Below are positions 25,530 through 32,461 of a stretch of DNA of 64,000 nt, piece after piece (within the stretch, counting starts at the first letter, position 1; every line of letters starts with the position of its first letter). Location: positions 1-64,000 of the forward strand of contig JANOPN010000198.1 in the NCBI GenBank assembly GCA_031421855.1, read 5' to 3'. Below the pieces are notes generated by a model. The model searched no databases. It was not told the DNA's origin and was given only the letters and a program-made list of their open reading frames with translations. The position numbers were made by a program, and so were the translations under genes. This DNA is from JAAFHN01 sp031421855 (GTDB lineage Bacteria > Pseudomonadota > Gammaproteobacteria > Burkholderiales > Burkholderiaceae_C).

Positions 25530-26735
25530 ATGAAACAACTCACAGAAGCCTACATCGTCGCCGCCACGCGCACCCCGATTGGCCGCTCGCACAAGGGCAG
25601 CTTCAAGCATTTGCGCCCTGACGACTTGCTGGCTCGCGCCATTCGCTCGGCGCTGGCTCAAGTTCCCGGGCTGGACTCCGCTTCGATTGAAGACGTGATC
25701 GCCGGTTGCGCCATCCCCGAAGCACAGCAGGGCTTAAACGTGGCGCGCATTGGCGCGGTTTTAGCTGGGCTGCCCACGTCAGTCGGTGGCATCACCGTGA
25801 ACCGCTTTTGCGCCTCGGGCATCAGCGCGGTTCAAATGGCGGCTGATCGCATCCGCGTGGGAGAAGCTGACGTCATGATTGCCGCTGGCTGCGAAAGCAT
25901 GAGCATGGTGCCGATGATGGGCAACACGCCGAGCTTGTCGCCCAGCATTTTTGGCAACACCGACAACGTAGACGACTACGGCATTGCCTACGGCATGGGC
26001 TTGACGGCTGAGAAAGTCGCCAACCAATACCAAGTCAGCCGCGACGCGCAAGACGAGTTTGCCTACAAAAGCCACATGAAGGCCATCGCCGCCATGAAAG
26101 CGGGGCATTTTTCGGCTGAAATCACACCGATCGAAGTGACCGAGCGCAGCGTCAACCTGGACACCACCGAAGTCAGCTTGAACACCAAAATTGTGAGCTT
26201 AGACGAAGGCGCACGCCCTGACACCACGGTCGAGGGCCTGGCCAAGCTGAAGGCGGTTTTTGCTGCTCGCGGCTCGGTCACGGCTGGCAACAGCTCGCAG
26301 ACATCCGACGGCGCAGGCGCACTCATTTTGGCCAGTGAATCCGCCGTTAAGCGCTTCAATTTGAAGCCGCTGGCCCGGTTTGTCAGCTTTGCCAGCAAGG
26401 GCGTGCCCCCGCATTTGATGGGCATTGGCCCCATCGCCGCGATCCCGGCTGCGCTCAAATCGGCTGGCTTGCACCTGGACGACATCGACTGGTTTGAGCT
26501 CAACGAGGCGTTTGCGGCGCAGTCCTTAGCCGTCATCAACACCCTGGGTCTCAACCCCGAGCGCGTCAACCCCATGGGCGGCGCGATTGCACTGGGCCAC
26601 CCATTGGGCGCCACCGGCGCGATTCGGGCCGCGACCGTTGTCCATGCGCTGCAACGCACGCAAGGGCGCTTCGGCATGGTCACCATGTGCGTGGGCATGG
26701 GCCAAGGCGCTGCGGGCATTTTTGAGCGCGTTTAG
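25530..26735 (+). CDS. Acetyl-CoA C-acyltransferase (thiolase, FadA-type)
   Basis: Thiolytic cleavage of 3-ketoacyl-CoA, the last beta-oxidation step. The 401-aa product has nucleophile Cys94 in NRFCASGISAVQ, the mid-domain NEAFAAQ, the GHPLGATGAIR loop with catalytic His, and the second catalytic Cys in CVGMGQGAAG. ATG 25530 follows the previous gene by 16 bp, so the fusion enzyme and thiolase are likely to form one trifunctional complex. Confidence 0.95.
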   Translation: MKQLTEAYIVAATRTPIGRSHKGSFKHLRPDDLLARAIRSALAQVPGLDSASIEDVIAGCAIPEAQQGLNVARIGAVLAGLPTSVGGITVNRFCASGISAVQMAADRIRVGEADVMIAAGCESMSMVPMMGNTPSLSPSIFGNTDNVDDYGIAYGMGLTAEKVANQYQVSRDAQDEFAYKSHMKAIAAMKAGHFSAEITPIEVTERSVNLDTTEVSLNTKIVSLDEGARPDTTVEGLAKLKAVFAARGSVTAGNSSQTSDGAGALILASESAVKRFNLKPLARFVSFASKGVPPHLMGIGPIAAIPAALKSAGLHLDDIDWFELNEAFAAQSLAVINTLGLNPERVNPMGGAIALGHPLGATGAIRAATVVHALQRTQGRFGMVTMCVGMGQGAAGIFERV

Positions 26736-26756
26736 TCGTTTTTTATGAGAAATTAA

Positions 26757-26791
26757 CCATTGGTCACCGGATTCATTGACTTCTATGCTAT
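26757..26791 (-). repeat. Dispersed intergenic repeat, copy 6
   Basis: Minus-strand copy: ATAGCATAGAAGTCAATGAA then TCCGGTGACCAATGG. Next to it a short hairpin, GCTA-TTTAAT-TAG followed by TAGC, lies just before the thioesterase gene. Confidence 0.86.
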
Positions 26792-26819
26792 TTAATTAGT
26801 AGCAAAATTGAGATCAAAC

Positions 26820-27638
26820 ATGCATGCCTTAGATCAAGCGCTTCAACTCAAACCCAGCGGCGACGCGCAACTGGGTCATTTTGTTGGGCAACCGCATCCG
26901 GCTTGGGCCAACTTCATTGGGCCATTTGGCGGCATCACGGCTGCACAAATGTTGCAAGCGGTGCTGCTGCACCCAAGGTGCTTGGGCGAACCGACAACGT
27001 TGACAGTCAATTTTTGTGCGGCGGTGGCAGACGCGCCGTTTCGCATCGATGCCACGCCGATGCGCACCAACCGATCAACCCAACACTGGCTGATCACGCT
27101 CAGCCAAGCCGACGAGGTCGTGATCACTGCCACCGCCGTCACCGCCGTGCGCCGCGAAACCTGGAGCGGGCAAAACGCCCCTTTACCTGCCGACCTCACG
27201 CCACCCGAACACGTCGCCGCGCCGGACCCCCGGCTCACGCCGCCGATGGCTTGGCTCAAACAGTACGAGCTTTTGCCACTGGTCGGGTATTTTCCGCAGT
27301 GGAATGGCGAGGAATCACCCGACAGCTTGACTCGCATGTGGGTCCGCCTGCGCGAGCCGCGCCAGCTTGACGCACTCGCACTCACCGGCATTTGTGATGT
27401 GTTCTTTCCTCGTGTGTTTTTGCGCCGCGCAACCGCTGTGCCCGCCGGAACCGTCAGCATGACGATCTACTTCCACGCCGACGCAGCCGAGTTGGCAGCG
27501 GTCGGCACCGACTATTTGCTCTGCCAAGCCCAAGGCCAGCGATTCAAAAACGGGTTTTTCGACCAAAGCGCTTTAATCTGGGGCCGATCGGGCGCGTTGC
27601 TGGCATCGACGCATCAGGTGGTGTACTACAAATCGTAG
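26820..27638 (+). CDS. Acyl-CoA thioesterase (TesB-like double hotdog)
   Basis: A 272-aa protein of the acyl-CoA thioesterase superfamily. The N-terminal hotdog holds PAWANFIGPFGGITAAQML and LTVNFCAAV; the C-terminal hotdog contains PDSLTRMWVRLREP and an Asp-containing DVFFPRVFL stretch. It would release free acid and CoA, balancing CoA pools when beta-oxidation is overloaded. ATG 26820 is preferred over an in-frame TTG four codons upstream. It follows thiolase with a repeat between, suggesting the original operon spacing was altered. Confidence 0.82.
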   Translation: MHALDQALQLKPSGDAQLGHFVGQPHPAWANFIGPFGGITAAQMLQAVLLHPRCLGEPTTLTVNFCAAVADAPFRIDATPMRTNRSTQHWLITLSQADEVVITATAVTAVRRETWSGQNAPLPADLTPPEHVAAPDPRLTPPMAWLKQYELLPLVGYFPQWNGEESPDSLTRMWVRLREPRQLDALALTGICDVFFPRVFLRRATAVPAGTVSMTIYFHADAAELAAVGTDYLLCQAQGQRFKNGFFDQSALIWGRSGALLASTHQVVYYKS

Positions 27639-27659
27639 CCTGAGATAATCCCATTTTGA

Positions 27660-27700
27660 TAGCATCAAACCCAATGAATTCGGTGACCAAAGGCTAAAAA
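27660..27700 (+). repeat. Dispersed intergenic repeat, copy 7
   Basis: TAGCATCAAACCCAATGAAT then TCGGTGACCAAAGGCTAAAAA; its last base is the A of the next gene's ATG. AAAGG within it lies at Shine-Dalgarno distance from that ATG. Confidence 0.88.
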
Positions 27701-28482
27701 TGCATCAAAATGACCTCAAACCCAACCCAAGCCGCCCGGTTGCACTCGTCATCGGCGCGGGAGACGCCACTGGCGGCGCAATCGCTGAGCGCTTTGCTCG
27801 CGGTGGCTTTGCGGTGTGTGCGACGCGGCGCGAGCGCTCGCGGCTTGACGCATTGGTCAGCAAAATCGAGGCCGCTGGTCACGTCATCCATGCTTTTGGC
27901 AGTGATGCCCGTGACGAGGCGTCAGTTGTCGCATTGATCGAGCACATCGAGCGCGACATTGGCCCCATTGAGGTTTTGGTGTTCAACATCGGTGCCAACT
28001 CGCCCATGAGCGTGCTGACCGAGACCGCGCGACGCGTCACCAAAATGTGGGAAATGGCTTGTCTGTCGGGCTTTTTGAACGCCCGCGAAGTGGCGCTGCG
28101 CATGGTCAGCCGCGAGAAAATCGACCCCCAAGTCGGCGCGAAACACGTTGGCACCATCATTTTCACGGGTGCGACTGCTTCGCTGCGTGGCAGCGCCGGG
28201 TTTGCCGGTTTCGCCATCGCCAAACACGGGCTGCGCGCCTTGGCCCAAAGCATGGCCCGAGAGCTCGGCCCGCGGGGTATTCACGTCGCCCACAGCATCA
28301 TCGACGGCGCGATTGATACCGAATTCATCCGAAACCTTTTCCCCCAACGCTACGCCCTCAAAGAGCAGCATGGCATCATCGACCCCGCCAGCATTGCCGA
28401 GCAATATTGGCAACTGCACCAGCAAAGCCGCGATTGTTGGACGCACGAGCTTGATCTGCGACCCTACCTCGAAAAGTTTTGA
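27700..28482 (+). CDS. Short-chain dehydrogenase/reductase fold protein lacking the catalytic Tyr
   Basis: A 260-aa Rossmann protein with the cofactor loop VIGAGDATGGAIAERFARGG near residue 17 and the NIGANS motif at 97-102. In the active-site block the YxxxK motif reads F171-A-I-A-K175, so Tyr is replaced by Phe; the usual Ser region is also altered (TGATAS). Standard SDR oxidoreduction is therefore doubtful. A related SDR subgroup with Phe at this site seems to exist, so this is probably a family trait. It lies in the acyl-CoA cluster; its ribosome-binding site comes from repeat copy 7. Confidence 0.85.
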   Translation: MHQNDLKPNPSRPVALVIGAGDATGGAIAERFARGGFAVCATRRERSRLDALVSKIEAAGHVIHAFGSDARDEASVVALIEHIERDIGPIEVLVFNIGANSPMSVLTETARRVTKMWEMACLSGFLNAREVALRMVSREKIDPQVGAKHVGTIIFTGATASLRGSAGFAGFAIAKHGLRALAQSMARELGPRGIHVAHSIIDGAIDTEFIRNLFPQRYALKEQHGIIDPASIAEQYWQLHQQSRDCWTHELDLRPYLEKF

Positions 28483-28500
28483 CCATACCCCTTGCGCACG

Positions 28501-29094
28501 ATGAAAACCATTGAATTTTTCTACGACTACGGCAGCCCAGCCGCGTACTTGGCCTGGGCTCGCCTGCCCCAACTCGTGGCCGATACCGGCGCCGGACTTC
28601 GCCGCCAGCCCATGCTCTTGGGCGGCGTGTTCCAAGCCACTGGCAACCAGTCGCCCGCCGCCGTGCCCGCCAAAGGCCGCTACACCTTCACAGACTTCAG
28701 CCGGTTTGCCAAACGCTTCAATATTGCCTTCGGCCACAACCCGCACTTCCCCATCAACACCCTCACCCTCATGCGCATGGCTGCGGGCTTGCAGTTGACC
28801 GCACCTGAGCGCTTGGTCGCGTTTGACGCCGCCGTTTTTGACTCAATTTGGGTCAAGGGCGACAACCTCAACGACGCAGGCGTTGCCGGGCAAATGCTGG
28901 CTGCGGCGGGCTTTGACCCTGCCCAAATGATGGCACTCGCCAGCGACACCGCGACAAAAGACCACCTCAAAGCGGCCACCGCTGAGGCTGTCGCGCGCGG
29001 CGCGTTTGGCGCGCCCACTTTTTTCGTTGGCTCCGACATGTTTTGGGGCCAAGACCGGCTGGACTTCGTTGCCGAAGCCGCTAAATCCAACTGA
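28501..29094 (+). CDS. 2-hydroxychromene-2-carboxylate isomerase / DsbA-fold protein
   Basis: A 197-aa thioredoxin-fold protein of the HCCA isomerase/kappa-GST family. It opens with IEFFYDYGSPAAYLAW, where Ser replaces the Cys pair of DsbA, and ends with the family motif GAFGAPTFFVG followed by MFWGQDRLDFV. Such proteins use glutathione in isomerase reactions, and many sit in lipid or aromatic acyl-CoA gene clusters with unknown substrates. ATG 28501 was chosen over an upstream in-frame TTG. It follows the SDR gene by 18 bp. Confidence 0.88.
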   Translation: MKTIEFFYDYGSPAAYLAWARLPQLVADTGAGLRRQPMLLGGVFQATGNQSPAAVPAKGRYTFTDFSRFAKRFNIAFGHNPHFPINTLTLMRMAAGLQLTAPERLVAFDAAVFDSIWVKGDNLNDAGVAGQMLAAAGFDPAQMMALASDTATKDHLKAATAEAVARGAFGAPTFFVGSDMFWGQDRLDFVAEAAKSN

Positions 29095-29107
29095 TTACCT
29101 CCTAAAA

Positions 29108-29878
29108 ATGGCCATGCAAGACATCAAAACCCACATCGAACAAGGCGTTCTCACGCTGACCTTCAACCGCTTAGACAAGAAGAACTCAATCAATGTGGCC
29201 ATGTACGCGGCCTTGGCCGAAGCGCTGAGCCAAGCCGTCACTGACCCCGCGATTCGGGTGGTGCTCATCCAGGGCGACGCGACGATTTTCAGCGCTGGTA
29301 ACGACATGGGTGACTTTTTAAACAACAAGCCCACGACCACCGAGTCACCTGTGTTTCGGTTTTTGCATGCGCTGGCGCAGTTCCCTAAGCCGTTGATCGC
29401 GGCGGTTTGCGGGCCTGCGGTCGGCATTGGCACCACCTTGCTGTTTCACTGCGACTTGGTCTACGCGGGGGACAATGCCGCGTTTTCAATGCCTTTTGTG
29501 AACCTTGGTTTGTGCCCCGAAGCCGCCAGCAGCGTGCTCGTGCCGCAAATGCTGGGCTACCACCGCGCCGCAGAAGCGCTGTTGCTGGGTGAGCCGTTCA
29601 TGGCAGAAGCTGCCCTTGAGGTCGGCTTGGTCAACCGCGTGCTGGCCCCAACCGAGGCCAACAACTACGCTGCAGGTGTCGCGAAAAAGCTCGCGGCCAA
29701 ACCCCTGAGCAGCCTGATCGAGACCAAGCGCCTGATGAAAAAGGGCCAAGCCAAGCTGATCGCCGACGTCATCAACGAGGAAAGCGTCAGTTTTGGCCGC
29801 ATGCTGGGCGAGCCGGCAGCCCGAGAAGCCTTGGGGGCATTCATGGAGCGGCGCAAACCCGATTTTTCCAAGGTTTGA
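29108..29878 (+). CDS. Enoyl-CoA hydratase/isomerase family protein
   Basis: A 256-aa crotonase-fold protein. FSAGNDMGDF carries the oxyanion-hole/CoA-binding pattern, and AVCGPAVGIGTTLLFHCDLVYA is the central signature. At the usual catalytic Glu positions the sequence has VNLGLCPEAASS, so one Glu (P-E) is present, as in enoyl-CoA isomerases. Hydratase or delta3,delta2-isomerase activity is possible. The stop codon overlaps or lies close to the start of the following dipeptidase gene, which marks the end of the acyl-CoA operon. Confidence 0.88.
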   Translation: MAMQDIKTHIEQGVLTLTFNRLDKKNSINVAMYAALAEALSQAVTDPAIRVVLIQGDATIFSAGNDMGDFLNNKPTTTESPVFRFLHALAQFPKPLIAAVCGPAVGIGTTLLFHCDLVYAGDNAAFSMPFVNLGLCPEAASSVLVPQMLGYHRAAEALLLGEPFMAEAALEVGLVNRVLAPTEANNYAAGVAKKLAAKPLSSLIETKRLMKKGQAKLIADVINEESVSFGRMLGEPAAREALGAFMERRKPDFSKV

Positions 29879-29883
29879 GCAAG

Positions 29884-30507
29884 GTGTCGAGCCCGCCAAC
29901 TCGGCAAATGTCGCTGGCTGAGGCGCAGGCCAGTGGCGAGTTTGTTGCGTTGGCCAGCATCGCAGGCATTCGGGTGGATTTGCGATACGCGAGCCCGCAC
30001 AATTTTCTAGGCCGAAACATCTACGGCGACATGGACTGCGCTTGGCTACACCGCGACGCCGCGCTGGCCTTGTCTCGGGCACAAGCGCAACTCAACCAAC
30101 TCGCACCCGGCGCGCAGTTGCTGGTGTTGGACGCGCTTCGACCGCATCGCATCCAAATTGAGCTGTTTGAGAGCCTGCGTGGAACGGGCCTTGAGCTGTA
30201 TTTGGCCCCACCTGAGCGAGGCTCGATTCACAGTTTTGGCATGGCGCTTGACGTCACCATCGTCGACGCCAAGGGCTGTGAGGTGGACATGGGCACGGGC
30301 TTTGATGCCATGGTGTCCGCCTCTCACCCTGAGTTTGAAGCCGCAAGCCTGGCCAGCGGTGAGCTAACCCCGCAACACATTGAGGCGCGTCAACGGCTGC
30401 GGCAAGTCATGACCGGCAATGGCTTTCAGGGCATAAGCACCGAATGGTGGCACTTTGACTGCGGCAACAAAGACCAAATTCGGGCTCAGTACGCTCGCGT
30501 AGACTAA
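29884..30507 (+). CDS. D-alanyl-D-alanine dipeptidase (DdpX/VanX family)
   Basis: Zn-dependent M15D peptidase that hydrolyses D-Ala-D-Ala. The metal motif SIHSFGMALDVT (SxHxxGxAxD) and the second motif EWWHFD with its catalytic Glu and zinc His are intact, as is DALRPHR. Length is about 207 aa, normal for cytosolic VanX homologues; no signal peptide is seen. The start is uncertain: TTG 29875 (TTGA overlap with the previous stop), GTG 29884 or ATG 29908. It would let the cell use D-Ala-D-Ala from cell wall. A MITE-like element sits at its stop codon. Confidence 0.88.
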   Translation: MSSPPTRQMSLAEAQASGEFVALASIAGIRVDLRYASPHNFLGRNIYGDMDCAWLHRDAALALSRAQAQLNQLAPGAQLLVLDALRPHRIQIELFESLRGTGLELYLAPPERGSIHSFGMALDVTIVDAKGCEVDMGTGFDAMVSASHPEFEAASLASGELTPQHIEARQRLRQVMTGNGFQGISTEWWHFDCGNKDQIRAQYARVD

Positions 30508-30511
30508 TTAA

Positions 30512-30615
30512 TAGGACTTATGCAAAATTGTCCCAGCAAGGCGCAGCGACGACGACAGTGCGAACAGCACGGCTAGGAGCTGCAACGCGGCTGGGGTGGT
30601 TTTGCGTAAGTCCTA
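30512..30615. mobile_element. 104-bp MITE-like element, copy B
   Basis: Same ends as copy A (TAGGACTTATGCAAAA left, GTTTTGCGTAAGTCCTA right) with flanking 5-bp direct repeats ATTAA (30507-30511 and 30616-30620). The left duplication includes the last base of the dipeptidase stop codon. No coding capacity; the interior forms a long imperfect hairpin. Repeat copy 8 begins 11 bp beyond the right end. Confidence 0.9.
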
Positions 30616-30625
30616 ATTAAAATAA

Positions 30626-30660
30626 TAGCAACGAACCCAATAGATCCGGAGACCAAGGGC
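30626..30660 (+). repeat. Dispersed intergenic repeat, copy 8
   Basis: TAGCAACGAACCCAATAGAT then CCGGAGACCAAGGGC. Lies between the dipeptidase and dacB stop codons (convergent genes), next to the MITE-like element. Confidence 0.88.
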
Positions 30661-30679
30661 TGATTTCACTCAAAAAATG

Positions 30680-32245
30680 TCAAAAATCAACTTCCAGACT
30701 GATTTTTGAGCCGCGCGACTTCGCCGCCCATTCGATCACTGCGTCCAGCACGGCGCGGGCGGTTTTGCCTTGGACTTTTTCATCGTTGAGCATGGCCACC
30801 ACCACCAAGGGCTGGTCGGCTGCATCGCGCACATAGCCGGCCACGGCGTAGGCATTTCTGAGCGTTCCGGTTTTCATGCGGGCGCGCTCTTGGGCTGCGG
30901 TGTTTTTGAGCCGATTGCGCATGGTGCCATCCACCCCCACGATGGGCATGCTGGCTTGCAACTCGGGCGCCCACCGGCTCGCGCCGGCCACTTGCAAAAC
31001 CTGGCCGAGCGTGCGGGCGCTGATGCGCTCGCTGCGCGACAAGCCGGAGCCATTGTCCAAAACCAAACCCGTGGTGTCGATTTGGTTGTCAGTCATCCAG
31101 GCTTTGACGCTGGCTGCCGCCCGGTCGGCTGTGTGGTTCGCCCCCACGGCTGCAGACTGCGTTCCCAACGCCAAAAAGGTCATCCGGGTAATCGGATTGT
31201 CGCTGATTTTGTTGATCTCGCGCAGCAGTTCAGACAAGGGGCGAGCGCTGCTGCTGGCCAAGATTTGTCCAGCTGGCAAAACCTCTGCGGGTGTCGCTTC
31301 GCGCACCGCGGCAGACCAAACACCGCCCATTTGCCGCCAAAGGCTCGCCAAAAAACCATGGGCAAACCGGGTGCGATCGAGCACGTTGAGCTGGGTTGAT
31401 GCCTTGCAGTTGCGCGGAAAAGTGCCCGACAGCTTGACGGTTGCCGTGCCATTGGCTTCAACGACAACGGGCAAAACCCATCCGTTTTCCCAAGACGGGC
31501 AGCTCGCGTCGATCAATTTGAAGTCACCAGTCAGCGCCACACCGGCAAGCGGCGGATCCATCGCCAAGCTCACGGTCGTCGAGGTCGATTGCAGGCGAAC
31601 GCCCATCAAGTTCATGTTGAGCGAAAGTGCATCTGGCACGACGTTGTAGCGAAACTCGGGCGCTTCATCGAAGGGCGTGAGGCCCAAATCGGGCCGCGTC
31701 GGCGAGTAGTGCGAACGATCAATCACGACGGTGCCGCTGATCTCACGCACGCCAGAGTCCATCAAACTCTTGAGCCAACGATTCGTGGCTTCAACATTCA
31801 ACTCGGCATGTCCAACACCACGAATGACCGATGTCCCAGCCAATGCCGTGTTTGAGGCGTCAGCCGCACCCGACAAAGTGCCCCGCCACTCGACACGCCC
31901 ACGATGCAGTGGCCCCAAACGCTCCAAAGCGACCACGGATGTGATCAGTTTCATCGTCGAGCCGGGCTGCATCGGCACGTCCACGTTGTACGACAACCTG
32001 GCTTGGGCGCGCCGATTGAGCGGTTGCACCAAAATCGACACCGAATTTAATGGTAGTTCAGCAGAGCTAATGAGAGCCAGAACGTCGGGTGGAAGGGCTG
32101 AGTTAGTGCGTGGTTCAGCATGCGACAGGGCCGAATGAGAGGTTGCGCACGCACCCAGTGCGCCAATGGCGGCCAACGCGGCTAAGCCAAACACCATCCG
32201 GCCAGCACGCAACACAAACCGCCCGATCTGTCGAAGTAAAAACAT
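30680..32245 (-). CDS. dacB: D-alanyl-D-alanine carboxypeptidase/endopeptidase (PBP4, DacB), lipoprotein
   Basis: Class C penicillin-binding protein that trims pentapeptides and cleaves DD-crosslinks. Active-site motifs: SxxK (Ser96-Lys99, PGSTMKL), SDN (SxN) and KTG (MKTGTL). The N-terminus has a membrane segment with lipobox ALGAC, lipid Cys33, so it is predicted to be a lipoprotein, unlike soluble E. coli PBP4; Ala at +2 suggests outer-membrane sorting. The start at 32245 (521 aa) is preceded by AGGA; the frame is open a further 47 codons, but this lacks support. It is divergent from the TonB receptor gene. Confidence 0.9.
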   Translation of the reverse strand: MFLLRQIGRFVLRAGRMVFGLAALAAIGALGACATSHSALSHAEPRTNSALPPDVLALISSAELPLNSVSILVQPLNRRAQARLSYNVDVPMQPGSTMKLITSVVALERLGPLHRGRVEWRGTLSGAADASNTALAGTSVIRGVGHAELNVEATNRWLKSLMDSGVREISGTVVIDRSHYSPTRPDLGLTPFDEAPEFRYNVVPDALSLNMNLMGVRLQSTSTTVSLAMDPPLAGVALTGDFKLIDASCPSWENGWVLPVVVEANGTATVKLSGTFPRNCKASTQLNVLDRTRFAHGFLASLWRQMGGVWSAAVREATPAEVLPAGQILASSSARPLSELLREINKISDNPITRMTFLALGTQSAAVGANHTADRAAASVKAWMTDNQIDTTGLVLDNGSGLSRSERISARTLGQVLQVAGASRWAPELQASMPIVGVDGTMRNRLKNTAAQERARMKTGTLRNAYAVAGYVRDAADQPLVVVAMLNDEKVQGKTARAVLDAVIEWAAKSRGSKISLEVDF

Positions 32246-32461
32246 CGCTGTCAATCCTGTTGCGCTTACGCCTATCGGGGTAAACATGTGTGAAGAAATG
32301 AACACGTAACATTTCATAATGTAAGTCGTGCCACAAGCGCTGCGCCAATCGCCAAATTGCGACCCACCCGTCCCAATTTGAAGCAAGCGGCAAGGGAAAC
32401 CATGAGCCGTTTGGCCCGACCTCCTTTCACATCACCCACTCGACCTCAAGGAAAAGACCAA

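Noticed and set aside
32246..32386. 47-codon N-terminal extension of DacB
   Set aside because: It would place a polar stretch before the lipoprotein signal; ATG 32245 has an AGGA site and gives a normal signal.
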